Source: Odobenus rosmarus divergens (taxonomy: Eukaryota > Chordata > Mammalia > Carnivora > Odobenidae). Taken from it: a stretch of 64,000 nucleotides of DNA. The position numbers and the translations under genes are program-made. The stretch is taken from contig NW_004451523.1 in assembly GCF_000321225.1 (NCBI RefSeq), positions 70,846 through 134,845 of the forward strand, read 5' to 3'. Shown piece by piece: positions 1-12,657 of this stretch. Positions within the stretch are counted from its first letter, which is position 1. Each line of letters starts with the position of its first letter. The notes under the pieces are model-generated. The model had not been told where the DNA came from and did not search any database. It saw only the letters and a list, made by a program, of their open reading frames with translations.

Positions 1-2138
1 AAAAAAAAAGAAAGTGAAGGGGTGGAGAACAAATTATCATGCTAATGTACATCAAAAGAAAGCTGGAGTAGCCATCCTTATATCAGACAAACTAGATATT
101 AAACCAAAAACTGTAATAAGAGATGAAGAAGGACACTATATCATAACAAAAGGATCTGTCCAACAGGAAAATCTAACAATTGTAAATATTTATGCCCCTA
201 CCTTGGGAGCAGGTAAATATATAAACAATAACAAAATTAAAGAAACTCATTGATACAATAATACTAAGGGACTTTAACACCCCACTTGCAGCAATGGACA
301 GATCATCTAAGCAGATCAACAAGGAAACAAGGGCTTTGAATGACACACTGGACCAGACGGACTTCACAGATATCTTCAGAGCATTTCATCCTAAAGCAAC
401 AGAATACACATTCTTTTCAAGTGCACATGGAACATTCTCCAGAATAGATCACAGACTGTATGGTCACAAATCAGGTCTCAACTGGTACAAAAAGATTGTG
501 ATCATACCATGCATATTTTCAGACACCAATGCTATGAAACTTGAAGTCAACCACAAGAAAAAATTTGAAAGGACCACAAATACATGGAGGTGAAAGAACA
601 TCCTACTGAAGAATGAATGGGTCAACCAGGAAATTAAATAAGAATTTAAAAAATACATGGAAGCAAATGAAAATGAAAACAGAACAGTTCAAAACCTTTG
701 GGATGCAGCAAAGGCAGTCCTAAGAGGGAAGTATATAGCAATACAGGCCTTCCTCAAGAAACAAGAAGTCTCAAATGTACAATTAACATTACACCTAAGG
801 GAGCTGGAAAAGGAACAGCAAATAAAGCCTAAATCCAGCAGGAGAAGAGAAGTAATAAACATTAGAGCAGAAATAAATGATATACAAATAAAAAAAAAGT
901 AGAACAGATCAGTGAAACTAGGAGCTGGTTCTTTCAAAGAATTAATAAGATTGATAAACCCCTAGCCAGGCTTATCAAAAAGAAAAGAGAAAGGACCCAA
1001 ATAAGTAAAATTAGGAATGCAAGAGGAGAGATCACAACCAACACCAAGGAAATGCAAACAATTATAAGGAAATATTATGAGCGATTACATGCCAACAAAT
1101 TAGGCAATCTGGAAGAAATGGATGCATTCCTACAAACATACAAACTGCCCAAACTGAGCAAGAAGAAATAGAAAACCTGAACAGACCCATAACCAGCAAA
1201 GAAATTGAATCAGTAATCAAAAATCTCCCAACAAACAAGAGTCCAGGACCAGTTCGCCTTCCAGCAGAACTCTACCAAACTTTTAAAGAAGAATTAATAC
1301 CTATTCTTCTGAAACGGTTTCAAAAAATAGAAATGGAAGGAAAACTTCCAAACTCATTCTATCAGGCCAGCATTACCTTGATCCCCAAACCAGACAAAGA
1401 CCCCACTAAAAATGAGAATTACAGAACAATATCCCTGATGAACATGGGTGCAAAAATTCTCAGCAAGATACTAGCTAATTGGATCCAACAGCATGTTAAA
1501 AGGATAATTCACCATGACCAAGTGGGATTTATTCTTGGGCTGCAAGGATGGTTCAACATTGCTTTTCTATACACTAACAGTGAGGCAGAAGAAGGAAAAA
1601 TCAAGGAATAAATCCCATTTACAATTGAAACAAAACCCACAACATACCCAGGAATAAACCTAACCAAAGAGGTAAAGGATCTGTACTCTGAAAACTACTG
1701 AATGCTTATGAAAGAAATTGAGGAAGACACAAAGAAATGGAAAAACATTCAATGCTTATGGGTTGGAAGAACAAATACTGTTAAAATGTCTATGCTACCC
1801 AAAGCAATCTACACATTCAATGCGATCCCTAACAAAATACCATCAACCTTTTCACAGATCTGGAACAAATAATCCTAAAATTTGTATGGAATCAGAAAAG
1901 ATCCCAAATAGCCAAATTAATGTTGAGAAAGAAAATCGAAGCTGGAGACATCACAATTCTGGACTTCAAGCTGTATTACGAAGCTGTAATCATCAAGACC
2001 ATATGGTACTGGCACAAAAACAGATACATAGATCAATGTAACAGGATAGAGAACAGAGCCCCAACTCTATGGTCAACTAATTTTTGACAAAGCAGGAAGG
2101 GATATCCAATGGAAGACAGTCTCTTCAACAAATTGTGT

Positions 2139-2326
2139 TGGGGGCACCTGGGTAGCTCAGTCAGTTAAGCGTCTGCCTTTGGCTCAAGTCATGATCCCAG
2201 GGTCCTGGGATCAAGTCCCACATTAGGCTCCTTGCTGAGCAAGGAGCCTGCTTCTCCCTCTGCCTGCTACTCCCCCAGCTTGTGCTCTCTCTCTCTCTGA
2301 CAAATAAGTAAATGAAATCTTTAAAA
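2139..2326 (+). mobile_element. CAN-SINE (tRNA-Lys type) inserted in L1
   Basis: The head ggggcacctgggtagctcag, the body with cagggtcctgggatcaag and gctccttgctgagcaagg, then a CT-rich run and an AAATAAGTAAATGAAATCTTT tail. It is flanked by aattgtgttggg (2131-2142, overlapping the head) and aattgtattggg (2327-2338), a target-site duplication with one mismatch. It is younger than the host L1. Confidence 0.95.
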
Positions 2327-3178
2327 AATTGTATTGGGAAAATTGGACAGCCACATGCAGAAGAATGAAACTTACTTACACCATACACAAAGATAAACTC
2401 AGAATGGATGAAAGACCTAAATGTGAAAAGGAATCCAACAAAATCCTAGAGGAGAACACAGGCAGTAACCTCTTTGCCCTCAGCTGCAGCAACTTCATGC
2501 TAGACTCCAAAGGCAAGGAAAACAAAAGCAAAAATGAACTCTTGGCACTTCATCAAGATAAAAAGCTTTTGCACGGCAAAGGTAACAATCAACAAAACTA
2601 AAAGGTGACCTATGGAATGGGAGAAGATATTTGCAAATAACTTATCAGATAAAGGGCTAGTATCCAAAATCTATAAAGAACTTACCAAACTCAACACCCA
2701 AAAAACAAAAAATCCAATCAAGAAATAGGCAGAAGACATGAACGGACATTTCTCCAAAGAAGACATACAAATGGCTAACAGACACATGAAAAAATGCTCA
2801 ACATCACTGGTATCAGGGAAATACAAATCAAAAACACATGAGATACCACCTCACACCAGTCAGAATAGCTAAAATGAACAACTCAGAAAACAACAAATGT
2901 TGGCAAGGATGCTGAGAAAGGGGAACCCTCTTATACTGTTGGTGGGAATGCAGACTGGTGCAGCCACACTAGAAAACAGTATGGAGCTTTCTCAAAAAGT
3001 TAAGAGTAGAACTACCTACAACCCAGTGATTGCACTACTAGGTATTTATTCGAAGGATACAAACATAGTGATTTGAAGGGGCACATGCACACCAATGTTT
3101 ATAGCAGCAATGTCCACAATAGCTAAACCATGGAAAGAGCCCAGATGTCCACTGACAGATGAATGGATAAAGAAGAGG

Positions 3179-3206
3179 TGGTGTGTGTGTATACACACAC
3201 ACACAC
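3179..3206. repeat. TG/AC microsatellite with a palindromic centre
   Basis: A run of TG flips at gtatac into a run of AC, so the tract is self-complementary. It sits inside the L1 at the place where L1s usually have gtggtatatatatac, so it grew from an L1-internal seed. Confidence 0.85.
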
Positions 3207-3581
3207 TGGAATATTAGTCAGCCATCAAAAAGAATGAACTCTTGCCATCTGCAACAGCATGGATGGAACGAGAGGGTATTATTTTAAGTGAAATAAGTCA
3301 GAGAAAGACAAATACCATATCATTTCATTCATGTATGGAATTTAAGGAACAAAACAGATGAACATAGAGGAAGGGAAGGAAAAATAAAATAGGATGAAAG
3401 GGGGAGGCAAACCATAAGGGACTCTTAAATATAGGGAACTAACTGAGTGTTGCTGGAGGGGAGGTGGGTGAGGTAGTGGGATAATTGGGTGATGGGCATT
3501 AAGGAGGACATTTGATGTAATGAGCACTGGGTATTATATGCAACAGATGAATAACTAAATTCTACCCCTGAAACTAACCTA

Positions 3582-3950
3582 AGTGTTGATCAACAGAATA
3601 ATGAATAAAGAAAATGTGGCATATATTGCACATACACTGAAATATTATTCAAGCATTAAAAAGAAGGAAATCCTGCCATTTGTGACAACATGGATGAAAC
3701 TTGAAGGCATTATGCAAAGTGAAAAAAATCAGATGGAGAAAGGCTGTATGATTTCACTTATATGTGGAATCTAAAAAAAAAAAAAATCAGGCTCATTGAT
3801 ACAGAGAATGGGTAAGTGGTTGCCAGAGGCATGGAGTGTGTGTGTATGAAGGAAATGGGTAAAAGTAGTCAAAAGGTAGAAGCTACCTTCAGAAAGGTAT
3901 TACTACACTGTATGTGAACTAACTTGAATTTAAATAAAATTTTGAAAAAA
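3582..3950 (+). mobile_element. Older LINE-1 3' end, sense
   Basis: A second ORF2 C-terminus (NRIMNKENVAYI, WMKLEGIMQSEKNQMEK, MISLICGI) at 3583-3774 is followed by an A-run, a 3' UTR, and a terminal aataaaattttgaaaaaaaaac. It is separate from the preceding L1, because the ORF2 end is repeated and the UTR differs. Confidence 0.88.
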
Positions 3951-3960
3951 AAACAAAAAT

Positions 3961-4380
3961 GATACCCAGTCCTAATACTCAGACCTAAGTATCATTGCTA
4001 ACCTTAAGTGATAGAAATGATTAATTCAAGTATAGATTGGAATTCATTAGCCAGAAATATGGTGACAAAAGGCAATCATTGGATACAGAGTGAAATTGGT
4101 AATTTTTATAAGTCCTTCCAGAATGAAGCATCAAAAATTATATCAACTTCTTTGCTCCCCAGGTCTGTTAGTTTGGAGTTGACGCATGCCATGCACTTCA
4201 ACAAGGACTTGAAGACTAAAAATACTTAAGTAGAGAAAATGGAATTGTACTCATTAGAAAGTTCAAAATAAAAATAATAATCTTTGAATTCTTCCTGATT
4301 TTAAATTAAACAAATCTTAATCACAAAATAGTGAAGATAGTTATGATTTATTTATGGCTTCCACATTGCTATGCATATTA
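3961..4380. other. Unique AT-rich sequence, nothing recognised
   Basis: No coding exon, repeat family or RNA gene could be recognised. An open frame of 73 codons at 4008-4229 has no recognisable product. Confidence 0.5.
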
Positions 4381-4384
4381 GCAT

Positions 4385-5500
4385 TTTTAAAGTTAATTTT
4401 CCCATTTATTGAGATATAAGTGACATGTAGTATAAGCTTAAGATATACAACATAATGATTTGATATATGTATGTGTTGCAAAATAAGTACCACAATAAAA
4501 ATTAAGTTAACACATTCATTACCTCACATAGTTACAATTTTTTGTGCGTGATGAGAACTTTTAACATTCACTTTCTTAGGACTTTCAAATACACATAATT
4601 AACATAAATACACATAATGTCACCTGCTGACATTACATGCCCAGGACTTTTATCTTATAACTGGAAGTTTCTACCTTTGACTACCTTTACCCATTTCCTT
4701 CATACACACACACCCCATGCCTCTGGCAACCACTTACCCCTTCACCCACCCACCACCCCTCCAGCAAACCTCAGTTTGTTTTACATCCATACCGTACTCT
4801 TGATTACTGTAGCTTTATAATATCATTTGAAATTGGGAAGTATAATGCCTCCAGCTTTGTTCTTATTTCTCAAGATTGCTCTGGCTATGCAGGGTCTTTT
4901 GTGGTTCCATACATTTTTTAGGATTGTTTTTTCTATTTCTATAAAAAATGCCATTGGGATATTGATAGGGATTGCATTGAACCTACAGATAACTTTAGAT
5001 AATATAGACATTTTAAGAATGTTAATTCTTCCAAGCCATGAGCACAGAATATCTCTCCATTTGTTTATGTCTTCTCCAATTTCTTTCATCAGTGTCTTAC
5101 AGTTTTCAGTGTAGAGGTCTTTCACCTCCTTGGTTTAAATTTATCCCTAAGGATTTTATTGTGTTTGATGCTATTGTAAATAGGATTGTTTTCTTTATTT
5201 CTTTTTCAAATAATTCATTGTTGGTGTATAGAAACAGTACTGATTTATGTATGTTTACTTTTAATCCTGCAACTCAATCCTGAAAATTATTGAATTTGTT
5301 GATTAGATCTAACAGTTTTTTGGTGGATTCTTTAGGATTTTTTATATATAGTCATGTCATTTGCAAACAGAGACAATTTTCTTTCTTTCTCTCTGACCTG
5401 GATGCCTTTATTTAGTTTTCTTGCCTGATTGCTCTGGCTATGATTTCCAGTTATATATTAGCATTTTTAATGGTTTCATTGACACTAACCTCAGAATACT
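4385..5500 (-). mobile_element. Old LINE-1 (L1M type), antisense
   Basis: On the minus strand, 5125-4823 reads as L1 ORF2 ([50 protein letters not shown]). Lower-coordinate sequence (attgagatataagtgacatg, 4400-4620) is an L1M-type 3' UTR. The 3' UTR meets ORF2 near 4800 with the ORF2 C-terminus missing, so there is an internal deletion. Sequence up to about 5500 continues ORF2 at low identity. Confidence 0.85.
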
Positions 5501-6370
5501 TGTTTTAAATTTGTCAAATTATGGTCTTGAGGAGCAGAGAGTATGTCTTAAATGCTTAAATGTTGCATTTTATAGGGCACAATTTAATATGAAATTTTGA
5601 ATTGAATAATTGAGAAATTGTGGAAGTATGAACATTGCAAAGGATTTTTCTAAAGGGTGGTTGCAGATTTGGAATACAGAGTTTGTTTTTAGGGCATGCC
5701 GAGTATGAAAACAACATCCAGATGGAAATGCCAATAGTAGTAGATATAGGACAAAGTTCGAGGGATGTTTTGGGGTTCTCAAATTAATTTTGAAACTCAT
5801 TAAGTTAAGGATAACAATTGAGGCCCTGATGCAGGAGCAGTTTGTCAGTGGAAAGTAACAGGGTCAAAGAGGATTAGTTATCACTTTGTAAGATTTCTTA
5901 ATCTTTCTTCTTCCTTACATATAGTCCCATAATTCGGGAAAGGTGCTTAAACTCTCTATACATTTTTTTTTCTTCAAATAAATCAGTATGAAGCAGTCTG
6001 ATGAAGTAAATGTGTGTGTGTGTAAAAATTTATTAAAACATGCAATATAAGGGTATCTGGGGGGAAGAGGTGGTTGATCTGCCTAAGAAGTTCCATAAGA
6101 TTCAGAGTTACTAAGGCCTATATGGTTAGGTCTGAGTGATTCTGACTGAGATCCAATAAATAGAAAGGAACAATAAAGTTTTTGAAATAAAATCATCATA
6201 GAGGAAAAAAGGAAATCCAGTGGATGTTTCTTCAAAATGAAACAGTGCTAATGTTCTGGGTCCAAGGGATGAAAGACAGCCAAACTAGTCCCCCACAGCC
6301 CTTCTGTGGAGCCAGCTTATATCCTTTAAACTGACTTTGTTTTTGTTTTGTTTTATTTGTTTTTTACATT
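5501..6370. other. Gene-free stretch, nothing recognised
   Basis: Apart from a short TG run near 6011-6022 I see no repeat family, exon or RNA gene. Confidence 0.45.
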
Positions 6371-6374
6371 TCTT

Positions 6375-6510
6375 CAGGGTTTTTTTGAGATATAATTGAC
6401 AAATAAGGTTGTAATATATTTAAAGTATATAAGATGGTGATTTGATTTATGTATACATTGTGAAAGGATCCCCCCACCAAGTTAATTAACACTGACTTAG
6501 AGTTAATCCA
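6375..6510 (-). mobile_element. L1M-type 3' UTR fragment, antisense
   Basis: Contains ttgagatataattgacaaat followed by gtatataagatggtgatttg, the typical diverged 3' UTR of old L1s, seen also at 4400. Borders are approximate. Confidence 0.65.
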
Positions 6511-6825
6511 AAGAGCTGTAATGTAGGGAACATAGGCCATTTTAATTCTGGGCATATTCAGATGTGTGCCCTAAGAGGTAGAGTTGGCCATATATAATGT
6601 GTCACCCTTCCGCTAACCTTGAAAATTCACAATGGCCCAGTGGGAGCTCCAAAGTTATACTTTGGAGACAGTGCTATAAAGGAGCATTGTTTGTACCACA
6701 AACTGTGAAGCACAAGACCACAATTACAAAACTCCTGCAAATATGCTATGGGAGACACCAACTTGGCACATTTTGTTGGGGAAGAGGTAGGGAAACCTGG
6801 CACAAGGTGAAGGGACAGGTATCTT

Positions 6826-7245
6826 TTAAACTTTTATTAAAGTATAAAATACAGAAAATTGCATAAAGCATAAGTACTAATGAATTTTCACAAATTGAAC
6901 ACAGCCATATAACAAGCATCCAGATAAAAAATAAAACAAAGCAAAACAAAAACAGAACATTACCAGGATCCCAGAGCCCTCCAAGTGACCATTCCAGTCT
7001 ATTCCCTCTGCCAATAGTTAATTTCTCATACTCTATAGATGCTTGCCTACTTGTAATCTTTATATAAATGGAATCATCAATTGCACTCTTTTGTATTCAG
7101 CATTTTTGTATGGGATTTCTTTCTTATTATTGTGTGTAGTTGTCATTTGTTTATCCTCATTACCATATAATATCTCATTACATGGAAGAAAGGGACTTCA
7201 TTATATACTGATTTTAAATTACCTTCCATGTGGTTGACTTCATCA
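6826..7245 (-). mobile_element. Old L1M-type 3' UTR fragment, antisense
   Basis: The run ttattaaagtataaaataca, then gaattttcacaaattgaaca, and later cctacttgtaatctttatat and gtgtgtagttgtcatttg, follows the usual layout of an old L1 3' UTR on the minus strand. The subfamily is not assigned. Confidence 0.65.
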
Positions 7246-7769
7246 TCTCATCCATAATTCTGATGTTCAGTTTATAACTTTCACTAACATTATATTCATG
7301 GTTCAACTTAAGTTCTTTCATACTTTTAATTATCACACAAAACCATAAATTTAATCTCTTTAATGTTTAGGTTCAAAAGTGATATATACACCACAAAATA
7401 AAATAGAAAAGCAAGGTAAATGATACCATGTTATATATAGCAAAAGAGTAATCTTCTAAAAATTTAGAACTTGTAAATCAGCAAGAAAAAGTCAAAGAAA
7501 TAAAAATATAATGAAAAATGCTTGTATTTTTTTACCTATCAAGTTTGCAAGAATTTTTTTAAAAAGGTATTACCACAACCATTTATTTTATACAGTCTTA
7601 CCATCTTAGGCCCAAAGGCTAGTTATTTGGTTGTTGCGGAGGAGTAAGTAAATAGGGATGTAGTTGGATAGATGGATGGATAGATAGAGCCACAGGCAGT
7701 ATTAAAATTAGACATTAATGGATGTTTACATATATAGTAAGAAAAAAAAAATAGTAGTTTTGAAAAAAG

Positions 7770-10480
7770 AATCAAGACTTTCAGTCCAGACCTTGAAAGC
7801 TGTCACTTCCATTCTCATAATAAGAAAAAGCTGAAAATCCACAGTCGTTCTTAGATCCATCAGGGAGTGATGTCTCAGGGCAAACCAGTGTCAGTCCTCA
7901 AAATTGGAGAGGCAGACAAGTGGTTACAGGAAATCACAACCGACCAGGGCAGAATCCCAAGAGCAGGAGCCTCTACAGGAACCAGTGCTGGGGTAAGAAA
8001 ACTTGAGCTCTCATTGACAAATTGCTGGAGGCTCAGTGTAGACAAGCTTGGCAATGACACCTCCAGGGGAGCCCAGTGTTAGGGGAAGGCCCCACACTTT
8101 TGTGAATTTTACCTCCAGAAGATCTACTAGATTCACACCACAAGGATCTGAGAAAAATCCCCTCCTGCTTCTCACAGAGGAAAGGGAAAAGGAACTATTT
8201 TTAAATATGCCCAGAACATTCTCATCTTCATAAAAAGACTTGCGTTCAAGAGAAACTGTTTCAACAGAGCCAAACTGACCAAGGTTGTACAAAAGCCTAA
8301 CCAACATGAGGGAAAGGAAATATTCAACTCCAGCCCCTCTCTAGCCTTCCTATCTTACCAAGAGAAAGAACTTGTAAGTGTTACAGCCCAGGGGCCACGG
8401 GCTCCCTAAAAGACCAAGACCTAATTGTAGCACCATAGAATGCTTCTCCTCACCCAGGCATGACCACCATATCAGTAGGACTCCTAAGTGACAACAGGGA
8501 ATTACAAGGAAATGAACTGCATGTTGCAGGTCTTGTTTAAGATGCATAGGTTGTCTCCCTAAGACAACTGGGAAGATAAAGACAAGCACCTCAGAGAAAA
8601 TTTTAGTTTCTGATAACTACAGAAATAGAAAATAATAAACACAGTCTAACCCCTAATCAGATAAACATAAACCACACACTGAATGCCTGTTTACCTCAGT
8701 TCCTTTTACCCAGTATATCTTGTCTGGCTTTCAAGAAAAAATTGCATATATAGTAAAAGAAAAAAAAAAAAACAATTTGACGAGATGGATCAAGCACTAG
8801 AATCAGACTCAAATAGGTGAAAGATACTGAAATAATCAGACCAGGAATTTGAAAAACATATAATGAATAAGCAAAGGCTTCTTTTTTTTTTTTTAAAGAT
8901 TTTATTTATTTATTTGAGAGAGAGAATGAGATAGAGAGAGAGAGCATGAGAGGGGGGAGGGTCCGAGGGAGAAGCAGACTCCCTGCTGAGCAGGGAGCCC
9001 GATGTGGGACTCAATCCCAGGACTCCAGGATCATGACCTGAGCTGAAGGCAGTCGCTTAACCAACTGAGCCACCCAGGCGCCCTAAGCAAAGGCTTCTAA
9101 TGGGAAAAGTGGACAACTTAAAAAAGCAGAGGTATGATATAAACAGAGATAGGGAAACTCTAAGAAAAAATCAAAAGGAAATGCTAGAAGTAAAAATAAA
9201 TAAATAATACCATAACAGAAGTGAAGAATGCCTTCATGAGTTCATCAATAGACTGACATGGCCAAAGAAAATAATCAGTGGACTTGAAAAAGTATCAATA
9301 GAAAATCCCAAAACTAAATTTTAAAGAGGAAAAAAAGAATGAAAAAAAAAACAGAACAGAATATCCAAGAACTGTGGAATATTAAAGGCATCCTATAATT
9401 GTAGTGAGAATACCAGAAAGAAAAGGAAGAGAGAAAGGAAACAATTGAAATAATGACTGTTTGAAGCAACAATGACTGTTAATTTCCAAAAATCAGTGCC
9501 AAACCAGAGAGCCAGGAACCTCAGAGAACACCAAACAGAGTAAATACCAGAAAACCTGAACATAGACATATTGCATTTAAACTGCAGGAAATCAAGAAAA
9601 AGCGAAAATCTTGAAAGAAGCCAGAGGGGAAAAACTCCTTACCCTTTTAGAAGAGCAAGTATAATAATTACATCAGACTTCTTTTTGGAAACCATGCAAG
9701 CAAGAGAATGGAGTGAAATATTAAGTATTTGTATAGCTATTTTGGAAGACAGTTCTGCAGTTTCCTGCAAAACTAAGCATGCTCTCACCATATGATATAG
9801 CAGTCAAGCTCCTTGGTATTTACCCAAATGAGTTGAAAACGTCCACAAAAAAACCTGCATGTGAATGCTTATAGAAGCTTTATTCACAATTGTCAAAACA
9901 TAGAAACAACCAAGATGTTCTTCGATAGGAAACTGTGGTTCATACATTGGGATATTTTTCAGCAATAAAAGGAAATGAGCTGTCAAGCTACAAAAAGATA
10001 TGGTAAAACCTTAAATGCGTAGTGCTAAGTGAAAGGAGCCAATCTAAAAAGGCTATGTACTGTATGATTCCAAATAATTGCATTCTGAAAAAGGCAAAAC
10101 TTTACAGATGGGAAAAATACCAGTAGTTTTTAGGGGTGGAGGGAGAGGAAGGGAGTGGTGAATAGGCGGAACACAGGAAATTTGGAGAGCAATGAAACTA
10201 ATCTGGAGGGTAACATAATGGTGGATACATGTCATACATTTCTCAAAACCCATAAAATTTACAACACAAAGTATGAACCCTAATGTCAGCTATGGACGTT
10301 GGTTAACAATGATGTTTCAATATTGGCTCATTGATTGTAATAAAAGTACCATACTAATGTAAAATGTTAATAATGAGGGAAACCCTGGGGGAGTGGTGGG
10401 CAAGAGAGCATATAAGACATCTCTGTACATTACGCTCAATTTTTCTGTAAACTCAAAGCTGGTCCAAAAAAAAGTTTGTA
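7770..10480 (+). mobile_element. Old LINE-1 / HAL1-type element, sense
   Basis: 7780-8600 resembles an old L1 5' region. 9150-9720 follows L1/HAL1 ORF1 order (gaagtgaagaatgcctt, gaacagaatatccaagaactg, cttgaaagaagccagagg, accatgcaagcaagagaatgg). 9720-10480 switches directly to an ORF2 C-terminal/3' UTR sequence (tggtatttacccaaatgagt … aatggtggatacatgtcat … taaactcaaagctggtcc) with an A-run. The missing ORF2 body means either a half-L1 (HAL1) or an internally deleted L1. It is interrupted by a SINE at 8883-9083. Confidence 0.78.
8883..9083 (-). mobile_element. CAN-SINE, antisense, with perfect target-site duplication
   Basis: Poly(T) and aagattttatttatttattt at the left, a GA-rich tract, and gagccacccaggcgccc at the right. 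The 15-bp duplication taagcaaaggcttct is exact at 8868-8882 and 9084-9098. Confidence 0.97.
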
Positions 10481-10489
10481 ATTAAAAAA

Positions 10490-12180
10490 AAAAGCTCCAA
10501 TGAAAACATATTTTTAAAGTGAAACAGAGGGCATGTCACAGGAGCAATGAGACCAACAAGACGTCTGATCTCAAGGAGGACACACCAGTGTTATATGATG
10601 ATGGAAGATAAAAATGAATTTTATCTACATAATGTCAGGTCCATTCTTGCAGAAAATCTGCTGGCTCTTTCACTGTGTGTCTTTGTTCACTGTATAGTCA
10701 TGACCTTAAAATAGAATATGATGAAGTCTATTTATTGGTTTTCTGTTGTATTCAGTGTGCTTGGTTTTATTTGCCTTATATGGTGGATGCATTTTTGACA
10801 TATACAATCAGAGTGGTAAAAAGCAGAGTCCCACAAAAATGACTTGCAGGCATTTTTATATCTCTTTGAAGGACCAAGCTAATGAATGCTCTGTAGGCCA
10901 TGAATATAGTATTGGCCATGAATATCATGCCATTAGTTTCTCCTGGATGAGAATAATTACATTCAAAATAATTTTTCAGAGAATGAGAAAAATCCAGAAT
11001 TCCATTTTTTAAGAATTAGTTGTACTACTGTAATGTGTACACCCCCATGCTATTTTCAGGCACAATGATGTGTTCAGTGTGCACATTAAACAAACAAGTA
11101 CATCATGAGATTTCATTACTTCTGTGGAATGCATTTTTCTAAATATACTATTAATAGGAGAATTGGTTGGCAAGAAAAAAATGGAATAAAGTAAAAACAT
11201 TAATTTTTTAAATTTTCATTGAAAAAACTGTTTCCTTAATTGACTCATTCATTTGGTATATCTTTCAACCAAGATTTATGGAAGCTTACTATACTAAAGG
11301 TTAAAGATACAAAGATGAATAAGATACTGTCCCTGTGATTGAGAAATTCTTATCTTGGGATGAGTGGGATGGAGACTTATATCAATAATTATCATGAAAA
11401 TGATGAGATCTGTAAGAGAGCTATGAATATAAGGCTTTGTGAAGTACAGGAATGACTGGAATCATTGGTTAATTGCCCCAAGGAAAAAAGACTTAGGGGA
11501 ACAGAGATCTTTTTCTTATATATGAAAGGCTATTAAAATACGGGGTAGATGTGACGTAAACATGCTGAGTGAAAATAGTATGGTATATGCCAGTGATTTT
11601 AAAGTAACTTTATTTTAGGTTCCCATTTCCCCTTTAAATACACCCTGTCATGCTAGTTCTCTGGCATCCAAGAAAAACCCCATGATTTCTCTGTTCACTC
11701 TTAGGTGAAACATCCTATAGTTACAGTAAGTCCCAGACATAATTTTGATCAAATATGCAGTTGCAAGACATAAACTACACATCTAATTTGAAATTGAGGC
11801 TTCTTTTTCCTGGGGTCCTAGAGGTGGAGAAGGAGGCAACTGTTAGTTTCTTCTGTCTTTTCCTATCTAGCTTTTTTACTCCTTATTCCCATCTCACTAG
11901 CCCTGATTTCTGACACATCCAGAGATGGAGTGGGGGAGCTGGAGATGCTGGGAGCAGAAGTCTTCTTAACTGACTTGACTGCTTAGGTTGACTTAGCTCT
12001 CATAACCTCCGGCTTGGAGACGTGCAAAGCCACCTTTCTCTTGTGGGAGCTTGTGTAAGCCTTGGCTGACCGCACCCCTATCTCTAGGGATTTACTGTTT
12101 GCAACTGTCTTTGATTAGGGAGAACAGATCCCTAATCTGGTTAGCTACATAATTCTTCCTCATCCCCCAAGGTTCTAGCA
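10490..12180. other. Gene-free stretch with a possible ancient repeat
   Basis: At about 11240-11440 the order 'cattcattt … aagatttatggaagcttac … gatacaaagatgaataagat … gtccctgtgattgag' resembles the ancient mammal-wide repeat seen better at 30985. The rest shows nothing recognisable. Confidence 0.45.
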
Positions 12181-12187
12181 ATATCTA

Positions 12188-12654
12188 CACTAGTCCCCGC
12201 TTACATGTGGTTTGACTTTCGGTACTTTTAGTCACCCACCGTCAACCATGGGTCCGGAAGCAGATGAGCCTCCTTCTGACGGATGGTCAGAAGGTCAGTA
12301 GTAGCCTAACGCTAGGTCACAGTGCCTACATCATTCCCCTCACTGCATCTCATCATGTAGGCATTTGATCATCTCACATCATCACAAGAAGGGTGAATAC
12401 AGTATAGTAGGATAGTTTAAGGGAGGGAGCAACCACGTTCACATTACTTTTATTACAATATATCGTTAGAATTGTTCTATTTTATTATTAGTTATTGTTG
12501 TTAATCTCTTACTGTGCCTAATTTATAAGTTAAACTTATAGGTGTGCATGTATAGAAAAAAACCTAGTACATACAGGATTCAGTACTATCTGCAGTTTCA
12601 GGCATCCATTGGGGGTTTTCGAATGTATCCCCTGTGGATAAGGGGAGACTATTG
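12188..12654 (+). mobile_element. Tigger-like DNA transposon (TcMar), non-autonomous
   Basis: The left end cactagtccccgcttacatg and right end ggataaggggagactattg are inverted copies of each other with some changes, and TA lies on both sides (12186-12187 and 12655-12656). The interior contains cagtttcaggcatccattgg and ttaatctcttactgtgccta, typical of Tigger-derived repeats. At 467 bp and with no transposase frame it is a non-autonomous remnant. Confidence 0.88.
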
Positions 12655-12657
12655 TAT

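Larger units (their letters stand above)
1..3575 (+). mobile_element. LINE-1 ORF2 and 3' UTR, degenerate, sense, 5' end outside window
   Basis: Translation in shifting frames gives L1 ORF2. Endonuclease-type sequence (KKAGVAILISDKLDIKPKT, NLTIVNIYAPTLGAGKYI) lies at 14-253, with more ORF2 at 294-900. Reverse-transcriptase sequence ([38 protein letters not shown]) lies at 1333-1600, and ORF2 C-terminal sequence at 1620-3330. The L1 3' UTR (gggggaggcaaaccataagg … gagcactgggtattatatgc) follows. The stretch between the WFNI motif and the downstream ORF2 (around 1570-1590) is missing, so the catalytic FADD-type motif is lost. Many stops and frameshifts make it dead. A SINE interrupts it at 2139-2326. 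The element lacks its terminal poly(A) and runs directly into another L1 end. Confidence 0.93.
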
